Shown: positions 52,641-61,989, counted from the first letter of the stretch. The stretch is DNA of 64,000 bases from Flavobacterium limi (GCF_010645075.1 NZ_JAADZV010000001.1:186001-250000), one strand, 5' to 3'. Notes: generated from the sequence alone by a model not told the origin. Translations and numbers: made by a program.

Positions 52641-55070
52641 TTATTCGTATTTTAAGTATTTCAGAATATCAATTTTAGTTACCTGATATGCTTTTGCCAA
52701 AACTATTATCAAAGTTAATGCCAATAATAAAATTAGTGCAATAATAAACGGAAGAGTTGAAATATTAATCCTGAAAGCAAAATTTTCCAGCCATTTTTGC
52801 AATAAAATATAAGCAGGAACAATTCCTGTTACAAATCCGATTATGCAAAATAGAATATATTGTTTTGATAATTCTTTTAGTAAAATATCTGTCTCAGCGC
52901 CTAATGTCTTTCTTATGGCGATTTCTTTCAGTCTTCTTTCCATAGAAAATGAAGCCAGGGCAAACAATCCAAATACGGCAATAATGATGACTACTAAATT
53001 CAGAATAAAAAATAAATCTTTTTGTTTTATCTGTTCCTGATAGGTTTTGGCGAAGCCTTTATCTACAAATTCATAATCAAAAGGATAGTCCTGATTGATA
53101 TTTTTCTCCCAATATGATTTTAATTTATCCAATGTTTCAGGTAAATTTTCAGGTGAAACTTTTACATAAATGTTGTCAAAATTATTCCATTTTAAAGTTT
53201 TTAGATTTATAAAAACCATGGGTGGCACCTTATCTTGTAATCCCGTAATATTAAAATCTTTTACAACCCCAACAACTTTAAATTTTAAATTTCCTTTTTC
53301 ATTTCCCCAACCAGAAGTTATAATGGTATTGACCGGATTTTTGAGGTTGAGAGTTTTGGCGAGTGTTTCGTTTATCAGCCAGTTGTCTATAGTATCTGAA
53401 GCAAACTTTGGAGATAAATCTCTTCCCTGAACTATTTTGATTTTCATCATTTCGAGAAAACCAAAATCCATTTCTACATTTCGTGGCTGAACAAAAATAC
53501 CGTTATGTGTCAAACCTGAACTGGAGTTTGTACTGTTTCCAAAAGTGCCGGCAAAAGTAGAAATGTCATCAACTCCTGATATTTTTCGTAATTCTTGTTT
53601 TGCAGTCAGATATTTTTCTGTTTTTTTATCGCGTTCATGATAGTTAAACGAAATTTTTAGGACTTGCTTTCCAGAAAAACCAAGTTCTTTGTTCATCATA
53701 TAATTTACCTGGGAGTTTACAATTAGTGCTCCAATAATAAAAAAGGCAGCAATACCAAATTGAAAAATCAACATTGAATTTCGGATCCAGATACCGCTTT
53801 TGCTTCTGGAGAAATTACCCTTTAAAACTTTCAGTGTTTCAAAATTCGAAATATAAATGGCAGGAAAAATGCCGGCAAGAATGATTACTAATCCAAATAT
53901 AAAAATAAGCTGAAGGTAAAATTCACTGCCATTCATAGTCAAAGTCTTCTTCAAAAAAGTATTGTAATAAGGAAGCGACAGTTCTACAACTGCCAAAGCA
54001 AAAACAATAGCCATTAGTACAATTATTGCTGTTTCAAATATAAACTGTACTATAATTTGGTTTTTAGTAGCACCAACGATTTTACGAACGCCAACTTCCT
54101 TTGCGCGTTTTATAGCCGATGCTGTTGCCAGATTAATATAATTTACCAATGATAAAGTCAAAATTAAAATAGATAAACCTGCCATGATAAAAAGCAATTG
54201 CAGATTTCCTCTTCCTTCCGGAAAATTATGATTGTTGGAGCTTTTCGTACCATGTAAACGAGCCGTTGCCAATTGATCAAGAATAACTGAAATTTCTCCG
54301 TTTTCTTTTACGTATTGTTCAGGAGTTTGCCCGTTTTCTTTTGCATCTTTTAAAGTCCTGTTGATATAATTAACATGCTGCATTTTTTTTAAAACCGTGT
54401 TTGCATCAGCCCCTTTTTTGGTTTTAATCATTAGGCCGTAACTGAAATTTCCCCAGTTTTGCTCATCACCCTCGCGTACTATTCCGCCAAAAACAAAATG
54501 AGGCTCAACAGATGAAGGACTAATAATTTTATATACTGATTTTATAATATAATCTTTGTTATAGTAATTGAGTGTTTTACCAATTGGATCCTCATTTTTA
54601 AAAATTGACTGAGCCATTTCTTCAGAAATTGCGACGCTGTTTTTTTCTTTCAGGATATTTGTTTTTGCGCCTTTTACAATTGGAAAAGGGAAAATGCTAA
54701 AAAAACCATTGTCAGCCACGGTTATTTTTTTATCAAATATTTTTTGATTTTGGTACTTTATCAGTCCGTCATCGTACCAGGAATTTAAGAAGGTTATTTC
54801 TTCGATTTCCAAAATAGTGGCTTTACACGTTCTTCCAAAAGGTATGGAACAGGAAGACCAGGTATCTCCGGTCATCCCGATTTTATTAAGGACCTGATAC
54901 GTGTTTTCTTTTTCAGGATTCCATTGGTCATATGCGTGTTCATTATTCCAATATAAAATAGCAAAAATCACACTTGCAATTCCAATGCTTAATCCTAAAA
55001 CATTTAAAAACGAAAACAGTTTATTTTGCTTTAAATGATAAATAAATATTTTAAACCAGTTAAAAATCAT
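52641..55070 (-). CDS. ABC transporter permease with two FtsX domains (MacB-like)
   Basis: The 809-residue protein has the MacB-type layout duplicated: a transmembrane helix near residue 20, a large extracytoplasmic domain (about 45-280), a three-helix FtsX bundle (about 285-430), then a second extracytoplasmic domain (about 450-660) and a last helix bundle (about 680-800), with LKEIAIRKTLGAETDILL as the FtsX coupling motif. It lies in a minus-strand group after the ABC ATPase and the membrane-fusion adaptor. Such permeases drive mechanotransmission rather than simple transport, for instance of lipoproteins or antimicrobial peptides. Substrate unknown. Confidence 0.92.
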   Translation of the reverse strand: MIFNWFKIFIYHLKQNKLFSFLNVLGLSIGIASVIFAILYWNNEHAYDQWNPEKENTYQVLNKIGMTGDTWSSCSIPFGRTCKATILEIEEITFLNSWYDDGLIKYQNQKIFDKKITVADNGFFSIFPFPIVKGAKTNILKEKNSVAISEEMAQSIFKNEDPIGKTLNYYNKDYIIKSVYKIISPSSVEPHFVFGGIVREGDEQNWGNFSYGLMIKTKKGADANTVLKKMQHVNYINRTLKDAKENGQTPEQYVKENGEISVILDQLATARLHGTKSSNNHNFPEGRGNLQLLFIMAGLSILILTLSLVNYINLATASAIKRAKEVGVRKIVGATKNQIIVQFIFETAIIVLMAIVFALAVVELSLPYYNTFLKKTLTMNGSEFYLQLIFIFGLVIILAGIFPAIYISNFETLKVLKGNFSRSKSGIWIRNSMLIFQFGIAAFFIIGALIVNSQVNYMMNKELGFSGKQVLKISFNYHERDKKTEKYLTAKQELRKISGVDDISTFAGTFGNSTNSSSGLTHNGIFVQPRNVEMDFGFLEMMKIKIVQGRDLSPKFASDTIDNWLINETLAKTLNLKNPVNTIITSGWGNEKGNLKFKVVGVVKDFNITGLQDKVPPMVFINLKTLKWNNFDNIYVKVSPENLPETLDKLKSYWEKNINQDYPFDYEFVDKGFAKTYQEQIKQKDLFFILNLVVIIIAVFGLFALASFSMERRLKEIAIRKTLGAETDILLKELSKQYILFCIIGFVTGIVPAYILLQKWLENFAFRINISTLPFIIALILLLALTLIIVLAKAYQVTKIDILKYLKYE

Positions 55071-55116
55071 GGTATTTATTTTTAGTTAATGCAGTTTTTT
55101 TACAAACCGATTTTTT

Positions 55117-55188
55117 TTAAATAATTGATAATACTTTACAAAAAAATCCCACCAGGATTGTGATTGCTGTTATAATAAAATTGATCAT
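55117..55188 (-). CDS. Possible 23-residue hydrophobic peptide between the ABC genes
   Basis: An ATG at 55186-55188 opens a 23-codon frame ending with TAA at 55117, encoding a fully hydrophobic peptide with one Lys (ITAITILVGFF in the middle). It lies in the 125-bp gap between the ATPase and the permease genes, so it would be co-transcribed. Size fits a one-helix accessory peptide. The frame could also be chance in AT-rich DNA. Confidence 0.2.
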   Translation of the reverse strand: MINFIITAITILVGFFCKVLSII

Positions 55189-55195
55189 TTTGAAA

Positions 55196-55903
55196 TTATT
55201 TAGCGTTCATAAAAACATCAACATTTCGTTGATTTAATTTTTCAGAAAATATTACACCATCTTTCATATGAATCGTTTTTTGCGAAAACGAAGCATCATA
55301 ATCAGAGTGGGTCACCATCAAAATAGTGGCGCCTTTGGCATGCAGATCAGTCAAAAGTTCCATTACTTCATTACCGTTTTTACTGTCCAGATTTCCGGTT
55401 GGCTCGTCGGCCAGAATGATTTTGGGATTATTTACCAAAGCTCTTGCAACGGCAACTCTTTGCTGCTGTCCTCCCGAAAGTTGTTGTGGAAAATGTTTCA
55501 GACGATGTGAAATATTCAGTTTTTCAGCAATAGCTTCAATTTTTTGTTTTCTGTCCGAAGCTTTTACGTTATTGTAAAGAAGCGGCAATTCGATATTGTC
55601 ATAAACAGACAGTTCATCGATCAAATTAAAATTCTGAAAAATGAATCCTATGTTTTCTTTACGGACCTGTGCTCTTCCTTTTTCTTTCAGGCCAATTATT
55701 TCCTGATCTAATAATTGATAGCTTCCGTCAGTTGCGCTGTCTAAAAGGCCAATGATATTTAATAAAGTAGATTTTCCACAGCCAGAAGGTCCCATGATAG
55801 TTAAAAAATCACCTTTTTTGATTTCTAAAGAAATGTCGCTCAATGCTGCCGTTTCTACTTCTTCGGTTCTGAAGACTTTGGTTAAATTTTGAATTTTTAT
55901 CAT
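55196..55903 (-). CDS. ABC transporter ATPase (MacB/LolD type)
   Basis: The 235-residue ATPase has Walker A GPSGCGKST (about 39-47), the Q-loop in IGFIFQNFNLIDELSVYDN, the signature LSGGQQQRVAVARAL, Walker B IILADEPTGNLDS and the switch His in MVTHSD. The sequence is closest in pattern to LolD/MacB ATPases, which pair with FtsX-type permeases. It lies 83 bp after the adaptor gene and 125 bp before the permease gene, all one direction. Confidence 0.95.
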   Translation of the reverse strand: MIKIQNLTKVFRTEEVETAALSDISLEIKKGDFLTIMGPSGCGKSTLLNIIGLLDSATDGSYQLLDQEIIGLKEKGRAQVRKENIGFIFQNFNLIDELSVYDNIELPLLYNNVKASDRKQKIEAIAEKLNISHRLKHFPQQLSGGQQQRVAVARALVNNPKIILADEPTGNLDSKNGNEVMELLTDLHAKGATILMVTHSDYDASFSQKTIHMKDGVIFSEKLNQRNVDVFMNAK

Positions 55904-55986
55904 AATGGTAAAGGTGTTAAATGTTATTGACTGCGTTTTTTGATTGATGATTGATGTTTTTTATTTTTTTGTAAAATGCAAGATGA

Positions 55987-57231
55987 TTAATTATTGCTAA
56001 TCGACAGTTCTTCAATATCCTTATAATCTGAATAGGATGAGGTGATTACGGATTCTCCTTCTTTTAATCCTTCGAGTACTTCATAGTAAGATGGATTTTC
56101 CCTGCCTAATTTTATGTTTCTTTTTTCAGCTTTATTGCCTTTGACTACAAAAATCCATTTACCTGCCGTTTCCTGATTAAAGCTTCCTTTTGGGACTACT
56201 AAAATTTTGTTTCTTTCAGATAAAATCAGTTTTACTCCAAAACTAAGTCCGTCCTGTAAAGTAATATTTTCTTTAGAAGTGAAAGCAAGTTCTACAGTAA
56301 AATGCCCGCCTTTGACCTCCGGAATTACTTTGGTTGCCATTATTTCAACGGTTTTACCCTTAAATTCTACCTGACCTTTTAAACCTTCCCTGATTTTTTC
56401 AAGGTAAAATTCGTCAACCTCTGCAACAAGTTTGTATCCTTTATTAGAATCAATTTTTCCGATGCTTTCTCCGGCCTGAAATGTTTTTCCTAAGACCGGT
56501 TCAAAAGAAGTCAGTCGTCCGGATTCAGGGGCAGTAATCAGGAAATTTTTTTTATTGTTTCGAAGGATTTCCAGACTTTTTTCCATGGTCTGAATCGAAC
56601 GGTTTATTTGTGAAATCTGCAATTGATTGGATTGCTTTTCCTTCTGAATGCTCTGCTGAATCGTTTTTTTACGCTCTTCCTGAAAACGTAAATTTTCTTT
56701 AAAAGTATTCCAGTCATTTTTGGAAATTACATCTTTAGCAAACAATTTCGAATTCATATCGTATAATCTTCTCGCATCGTTATAATCGTGTTCAATCAAA
56801 ACCAAATCTTTATTTAAGTTTAATTCCTGATTTCTGATGTTTAATTTTCCTGTATTCAGATTATTAATTTGTTCAATAATAGCGGTTTCCTGGGTCATAT
56901 AATTCAGTTCTGTATTGGGATTATACAAACGTGCCAGTGATTGTCCTTTGGTAACCATTGCTCCGTTTTCAACAAAAATTTCTTTTACAGATCCGCCTTC
57001 GGTAACGTTTACCAGCATAACATTCAGTGGTTCAGCCTTTGCCTGAAAAACAACAAAATCTTCAAAAAAGGCTTTTTCAATTTTTTGAACTGAAATTTCT
57101 TCTGCTTTGACATTTAAGGTTCTTTTTGAATTGAAAGAAAAAAAGATCAGTACAGCTAAAACTAAAAAAACTCCAATTGTTATTGTGAGATATCTAATTT
57201 TTCTATTTTTACGAGGAATTACCTTGTCCAT
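55987..57231 (-). CDS. HlyD/MacA-type periplasmic adaptor (membrane fusion protein)
   Basis: From the ATG at 57231 the protein is 414 residues; an in-frame ATG at 57255 precedes it by 8 codons, but it overlaps the promoter region. One transmembrane helix (about 13-33) is followed by beta-barrel and lipoyl segments (GGSVKEIFVENGAMVTKGQSLARL), a long coiled coil (about 100-220), and further barrel domains. It bridges the ABC transporter to an outer-membrane channel; no TolC gene lies in the group. A sigma-54-type promoter (57258-57273) lies just upstream and the divergent gene encodes a sigma-54 activator. Confidence 0.9.
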   Translation of the reverse strand: MDKVIPRKNRKIRYLTITIGVFLVLAVLIFFSFNSKRTLNVKAEEISVQKIEKAFFEDFVVFQAKAEPLNVMLVNVTEGGSVKEIFVENGAMVTKGQSLARLYNPNTELNYMTQETAIIEQINNLNTGKLNIRNQELNLNKDLVLIEHDYNDARRLYDMNSKLFAKDVISKNDWNTFKENLRFQEERKKTIQQSIQKEKQSNQLQISQINRSIQTMEKSLEILRNNKKNFLITAPESGRLTSFEPVLGKTFQAGESIGKIDSNKGYKLVAEVDEFYLEKIREGLKGQVEFKGKTVEIMATKVIPEVKGGHFTVELAFTSKENITLQDGLSFGVKLILSERNKILVVPKGSFNQETAGKWIFVVKGNKAEKRNIKLGRENPSYYEVLEGLKEGESVITSSYSDYKDIEELSISNN

Positions 57232-57257
57232 TTTAAATAATTTACTGATAATCAATA

Positions 57258-57273
57258 GGTAAATACTGTGCCA
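57258..57273 (-). promoter_or_regulatory. Sigma-54-type promoter before the adaptor-ABC genes
   Basis: On the minus strand TGGCACAGTATTTACC matches TGGCACG-N4-TTGC with correct GG-to-(G)C spacing; the differences are A for G after the -24 block and A for G in the -12 dinucleotide. The expected start site is about 15-20 nt before the ATG at 57231. Confidence 0.6.
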
Positions 57274-57330
57274 TTAAATTTATTATTTTTAAAGCATTGA
57301 TTTTAAAGTAGCTTTCAAAACCGTTTTAAA

Positions 57331-57373
57331 GAACAGTGTCCGATAATGAACAGTTGACTGTTCGAAAACGGAC
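57331..57373. promoter_or_regulatory. Dyad-symmetric activator site between the divergent operons
   Basis: GAACAGT (57348-57354) and ACTGTTC (57357-57363) form a 7-bp dyad with outer GTCCG (57338-57342) and CGGAC (57369-57373) also paired; another GAACAGTGTCCG lies at 57331. It is about 60-100 bp from the sigma-54 promoter and just before the regulator's own ATG, the usual place for an enhancer site. Confidence 0.6.
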
Positions 57374-57385
57374 AAAAAAAACAGC

Positions 57386-58729
57386 ATGAGAAAAAAGCAA
57401 GCCCAAATATTAATTGTTGACGATCAGGAAGAAATCCTTTTTTCGGCCAAAATGATTCTCAAAAAACATTTTGAAACCATTTTTACGACACATAATCCCA
57501 AGAAAATAATTTCTCTTTTAAGCGAAAATGAAATAAATGTGGTTCTGCTAGATATGAATTACCGCATTGGTTTTGAAGACGGGCGTGAAGGTATTCACTG
57601 GCTGAAAGAAATTAAAATACTTTCTCCACATACAATTGTAATTTTAATGACGGCTTTCGGAAAAATAGAAACCGCCGTTGAAGGCATAAAAATAGGGGCT
57701 TTTGATTATGTTTTAAAACCTTGGCATAATGAAAAATTGCTTGAAACCATTGATAAGGCTGTCGCCGAAAGCAGAAAAAACAACAAAAAAACAATCATAG
57801 AAAAAATCGAAAGGAGATATTTTACCGGAACTTCGCAAAAAATAAAACAAGCTTATTCTATTGCTGAAAAAGTAGCAAAAACGGATGCCAATGTTTTAAT
57901 TTTAGGCGAAAATGGAACCGGAAAATATGTTTTTGCCGAATTTATCCATCAGAATTCAGAACGAAAAAATTTGCCTTTTATTCATGTCGATTTAGGTTCT
58001 CTAAGTGAAAATTTATTCGAAAGTGAACTTTTTGGATATGCTAAAGGCGCTTTTACAGATGCCAAAACCGATACGCCCGGAAGATTCGAAATGGCACAAA
58101 ACGGAACTATCTTTCTGGATGAAATTGGTAATATTCCACTTCATTTACAATCTAAATTATTGCACGTTTTACAGACAAAAACCGTTACACGTTTGGGTGA
58201 AAGTAAATCAAGACCATTGCATGTCCGAATAATTTCGGCTACCAATAATGATATCAAAGCAGAGGTAAAAAACAAAACCTTTCGTGAAGATTTACTGTAT
58301 CGTATCAATACAATGGAAATAAATCTGCCGCCTCTGCGCGAGCGAAAAGAAGATATTGTTCCGATGGCACATTTTATTTTAGAAAATATCGCTGAAAAAT
58401 ACAATCAGGAAAATATACATTTTCAAGAAAATGTAGGACCTTATTTAGAGCGCTATCCATGGAAAGGAAATGTTCGCGAAATGGAAAACAAGATTGAAAG
58501 GGCTCTGATTCTGGCTGATAACGATACGATTTCTGTTCATGATCTGGATATTCTGGATTTTGATGAAATTCAGGAAAACGAAGAAAATCCGTTGTCTGAA
58601 ATGGAAAAAACGGCTATTGAAAAAGCACTTTTTAAATACCACGGCAATATCAGTAAAACGGCCGATGAACTGGGTTTGTCACGAGCCGCTTTATACAGAA
58701 GGATTGAAAAATACGATTTAAAAACATAG
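57386..58729 (+). CDS. Sigma-54-dependent response regulator (NtrC family)
   Basis: The 447-residue protein has a receiver domain (1-120; acidic DD at 12-13, phosphoacceptor Asp56, conserved Lys in DYVLKPWH), an AAA+ domain (about 145-375; Walker A GENGTGK in place of the usual GESGTGK, Walker B FLDEIGNI) and a C-terminal Fis-type helix-turn-helix (NISKTADELGLSRAALYRRIEKY). The sigma-54-contact loop reads GAFTDA rather than GAFTGA. It is divergent from the adaptor-ABC genes and is followed by its kinase gene 136 bp later, so it very likely activates that transporter. Confidence 0.95.
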   Translation: MRKKQAQILIVDDQEEILFSAKMILKKHFETIFTTHNPKKIISLLSENEINVVLLDMNYRIGFEDGREGIHWLKEIKILSPHTIVILMTAFGKIETAVEGIKIGAFDYVLKPWHNEKLLETIDKAVAESRKNNKKTIIEKIERRYFTGTSQKIKQAYSIAEKVAKTDANVLILGENGTGKYVFAEFIHQNSERKNLPFIHVDLGSLSENLFESELFGYAKGAFTDAKTDTPGRFEMAQNGTIFLDEIGNIPLHLQSKLLHVLQTKTVTRLGESKSRPLHVRIISATNNDIKAEVKNKTFREDLLYRINTMEINLPPLRERKEDIVPMAHFILENIAEKYNQENIHFQENVGPYLERYPWKGNVREMENKIERALILADNDTISVHDLDILDFDEIQENEENPLSEMEKTAIEKALFKYHGNISKTADELGLSRAALYRRIEKYDLKT

Positions 58730-58741
58730 GGTAATAATTTT

Positions 58742-58804
58742 TTTCCCGCAGATAAAAATGATTTAATTTTAATAATCCGCCAACTCTGCAGAATCTGCGG
58801 GAAA
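58742..58804 (+). repeat. Inverted repeat TTTCCCGCAGAT in the regulator-kinase gap
   Basis: TTTCCCGCAGAT (58742-58753) and ATCTGCGGGAAA (58793-58804) are perfect 12-bp inverse copies with 39 nt between. AAAATGATTT in the loop can also pair with AAATCATTTT further on. It contains the CAGAT word seen in two other intergenic hairpins in this window. Confidence 0.7.
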
Positions 58805-58865
58805 CTTAAATTTAAAGATTTTGAAAAATCATTTTTTTAATTCGTGGCAATAAAAAAATAAATTA

Positions 58866-60191
58866 ATGAAAAACTGGAAATTTCATAACGCATTATTCAT
58901 AAGGGTTGTATTTGTAATATTGCTCTTTTTTTTGTGCATTTTTTTAATTTTCAAAATGTTTTATTACAACGCCATTCTGGTTGTTGCTTTTACTCTTTTA
59001 ATGGTAGCCGAAATGTATTTCTATGTCCGAAACCAATCTCAGTTTTATGACCGGACTTTACTTTCGATTCTGCATAATGATTTTTCAAACCATTTTCCTG
59101 AAGGAAGTAAAAAAGATAATTTTAAAAACCTGCATCTTTTATATGAAACCTTAAAAGTGCAGCAGCAGGAACAGACTTCAAAAGAATTGATTTATCTTTC
59201 TCTTTTAAATAATATCGATACGGCAGCCTTAATTCTCGAAAAAGAAAACCATGACTGGAATATTTTTTTGATGAACGACTGTTTTTCTGATTTGTTTAAA
59301 GTTCCCAAAGTGAGTCATTGGCAATATCTAAAAAATTATCTTCCCTCACTTTGCACTGAAGTTGAAAAAATGGAATTCAGCGAAATAAAATCGGCTATTT
59401 CAATTAAAATTGAAGAACAGGATTTGCAGACTTTTATATTGCAGACTTCCAGAACACAAACCTACAATAAAGAATATTTTATCATTTTACTGGACAGCAT
59501 TCAGCGTGTTATTGAGAAGAAGGAAAAAGAAGCATGGATCAACCTGATGAAAATTATTTCACATGAACTAATGAATTCGCTGACGCCAATCCGTGCTCTT
59601 TCGCAGAATTTACTTCAGATTGTCGATCAGGAAAAGCTGGAAGAAGACGATTTTGAAGATATAAAAAGCAGTATTTCAACTATTATAAACAGAAGTGACC
59701 ACCTTCAGGTTTTTGTTGAAAATTATCGAAAACTGGCCATGCTGCCAACTCCAACAAAAGAAATGGTTTCGATAAATTTACTTTTTGAAGACTGTCTGCG
59801 TGTTATGAATCCGATTCTTAAAGCTGAGAATATCGAATTAATTAATGATATTCACAGTTCACGTTCAATCTTTATTGATAAAAATCAAATGGAACAGGTA
59901 ATTATCAATCTGATTACAAATAGTATTTATGCTCTCAAAGAAAATTCTGAAAAGAAAATTTATGTATCAAGTTATACAGAAAATAACCGATTCTTCATTT
60001 CGATTTCAGATAACGGAAAAGGAATTGACTCTGAGATTCGGGATAAAGTATTCTTACCCTTTTTTACTACAAGAAAAGACGGAGCCGGAATTGGTTTAAC
60101 ACTTTCAAAAAATATCATCGAAGCGCATGGCGGCTACTTAAGTTTTCAAACAGATGAAGACAAAACCAGTTTTATAATCTGTCTTATCTGA
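58866..60191 (+). CDS. Sensor histidine kinase with minimal input domain
   Basis: The 441-residue kinase has two N-terminal transmembrane helices (about 12-30 and 36-54) with only about five residues between them, so almost nothing is exposed to the periplasm. A cytoplasmic PAS-like region (about 110-210), dimerisation helix with His233 in ISHELMNSLTPI, and the ATP-binding domain (IITNSIYALKEN, SDNGKGID, GAGIGLTLSKNIIEAHGG) follow. Kinases of this shape sense within the membrane or through a partner transporter; the linked ABC genes fit the latter. It forms a two-component pair with the upstream regulator. Confidence 0.92.
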   Translation: MKNWKFHNALFIRVVFVILLFFLCIFLIFKMFYYNAILVVAFTLLMVAEMYFYVRNQSQFYDRTLLSILHNDFSNHFPEGSKKDNFKNLHLLYETLKVQQQEQTSKELIYLSLLNNIDTAALILEKENHDWNIFLMNDCFSDLFKVPKVSHWQYLKNYLPSLCTEVEKMEFSEIKSAISIKIEEQDLQTFILQTSRTQTYNKEYFIILLDSIQRVIEKKEKEAWINLMKIISHELMNSLTPIRALSQNLLQIVDQEKLEEDDFEDIKSSISTIINRSDHLQVFVENYRKLAMLPTPTKEMVSINLLFEDCLRVMNPILKAENIELINDIHSSRSIFIDKNQMEQVIINLITNSIYALKENSEKKIYVSSYTENNRFFISISDNGKGIDSEIRDKVFLPFFTTRKDGAGIGLTLSKNIIEAHGGYLSFQTDEDKTSFIICLI

Positions 60192-60436
60192 GTGTAGTAA
60201 AATTCTGCACATCAATATGTTAAGTGGTATTTTGATCTAATGTGAATTTTAAAATATGTTATAAAGATTCTATAAAACTATTCCTGACATTGTGTCGTAA
60301 ATTTGAAATACCCTAAATTTTTGATTTTCAATATTTAAAAATATAGTGAAAAATCATTTTGAAGGTTTCAGATTTTTAATATGGTTACGCTGTTTTTTTA
60401 AATAAATAATTCTAAAATATTTAAAAAAATAACATC

Positions 60437-61648
60437 ATGAGACAGTTATATAAATTCCTCCTAATTATAGCAATAGCTTTTTTATTGACTTCATTTGGTT
60501 TTAAGAATAAAGATATAAAGCCAATTGACAATCTGCATTTAAAAGAAAATCCTGCATTTCAGAATAATTCAGATTCGAGCAGCACAAAGTCTAAATCATC
60601 AAAAGAAGTTTATCTTTTATCCAGACAGTATGACCGTCTTCAGACTGCTTTAGACAAATACGAAAGAATCCAAAGAAAAAGATTGTGGAAAAAAATCGAT
60701 ATTGACAGTGCAACTTATAAAGAACTAAAGCCTTTTGACAGCAGTACAGTAGTAAAACAGATCCGTGAACGTTTGTTTGTAGATGGCGACTTGAAAAGAG
60801 ACTCAAAAAGCAGTTTATATGATGAGGAGCTTATGGCCGGTGTTTTAAATTATAAAAAAAGATACGGTCTGAAATTAAATTATAAACTTTCATTTGAACA
60901 TATAAAGCAAATGAATGAGCCTGTATCAGAGAGAATCAGAACCATAAAATTAAACATGGAGCGTTGTCGTTTGATTCCTGAAAATTTGATAGAGGCAAGA
61001 GATTATATCATGGTAAATATTCCATCATACAAACTATTGTATGTTAAAAATGGAGCAAATGAGTTTACCTCTGATGTTTTTGTAGGAACTACCTGGGCTG
61101 AGACTGAAATTTTCAGCAGTGCAATGGACAGAGTAGTTTTTAGTCCATACTGGAATGTTCCGCAAAGTATAATTGACAATGAATTAAAACTTAATATGGC
61201 CAGAGATAAAAACTATCTGGAAGATAACAATATGGAATGGAACGGAGGCAAAGTAAGACAAAAACCAGGACCTAAAAACTCTTTAGGACTAGTAAAATTT
61301 CTATTCCCAAATCCGTTTGATATTTATATGCATGACACACCGGCCAAAAGTTTATTTATGTTTGAACAGCGTACATTTAGTCACGGCTGTATCAATATAA
61401 AAGAAGCTAAAAAATTCGCTCATGTAATATTGAAAGACGATCCCGACTGGACAGATGAAAAAATCGACAGTGCGATGGATGGCGTAAATGAAACAACTTG
61501 CATTCTGAAAAATAAGATTCCGATATACATAGGTTATTTTACTTCCTGGGTAAATGAAGAAACAGGTGAGATTTATTTCTTTCCGGATGTGTATCAAAAA
61601 GATAAAGAAAGAGATTCAGATAGCACTAAAGGTTTGGTAATGGATTAA
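60437..61648 (+). CDS. YcbB-type L,D-transpeptidase
   Basis: The 403-residue protein has an N-terminal signal or membrane segment (about 6-21), a peptidoglycan-binding-like helical region (about 60-180) and a C-terminal L,D-transpeptidase domain with HDTPAKSLF and the catalytic SHGCIN motif (Cys318). These enzymes make 3-3 crosslinks in peptidoglycan or attach proteins to it, in the periplasm. The YcbB-like subtype has long inserts, which explains its size. A TAAATTTG box lies 130 bp upstream at 60298-60305. The 245-bp gap before it holds nothing else I recognise. Confidence 0.92.
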   Translation: MRQLYKFLLIIAIAFLLTSFGFKNKDIKPIDNLHLKENPAFQNNSDSSSTKSKSSKEVYLLSRQYDRLQTALDKYERIQRKRLWKKIDIDSATYKELKPFDSSTVVKQIRERLFVDGDLKRDSKSSLYDEELMAGVLNYKKRYGLKLNYKLSFEHIKQMNEPVSERIRTIKLNMERCRLIPENLIEARDYIMVNIPSYKLLYVKNGANEFTSDVFVGTTWAETEIFSSAMDRVVFSPYWNVPQSIIDNELKLNMARDKNYLEDNNMEWNGGKVRQKPGPKNSLGLVKFLFPNPFDIYMHDTPAKSLFMFEQRTFSHGCINIKEAKKFAHVILKDDPDWTDEKIDSAMDGVNETTCILKNKIPIYIGYFTSWVNEETGEIYFFPDVYQKDKERDSDSTKGLVMD

Positions 61649-61975
61649 TTATTGTCCTATTTCAGGCTGCCAAAAATGTTTGTCAAAATCAACGATTTGA
61701 TTGTTAACGACTTTAATGCCTTCGTTTTCTAAAAGTTGCTGCATTAAATTAGTTCCGTCAAAATGATGTTTTCCGGTCAAAAGTCCTTTTCGGTTTACGA
61801 CTCTGTGCGCAGGTACATCATCCATATTGTGACAGGCATTCATGGCCCAGCCAACCATTCGCGCAGAACGTGCTGTTCCCAGTGCTTTTGCAATTGCGCC
61901 ATACGAAGTTACTTTCCCATAGGGAATTTGTCTCGCAATTGTATAGACTTTTTCGAAAAAATTTTCTTCAGCCAT
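61649..61975 (-). CDS. Alkyltransferase-like protein (MGMT homologue without active Cys)
   Basis: The 108-residue protein matches the DNA-binding domain of O6-alkylguanine transferases (IARQIPYGKVTSYGAIAKALG, ARMVGWAMNACH). The active-site PCHR motif is PAHR here (Ala56), so it cannot accept alkyl groups. Alkyltransferase-like proteins bind O6-alkylguanine, flip it and hand the lesion to nucleotide excision repair. The family role is known from E. coli YbaZ and yeast Atl1. It starts 120 bp after the LysE-type gene with an inverted repeat between. Confidence 0.93.
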   Translation of the reverse strand: MAEENFFEKVYTIARQIPYGKVTSYGAIAKALGTARSARMVGWAMNACHNMDDVPAHRVVNRKGLLTGKHHFDGTNLMQQLLENEGIKVVNNQIVDFDKHFWQPEIGQ

Positions 61976-61989
61976 AAGTTTGGTTGTTT

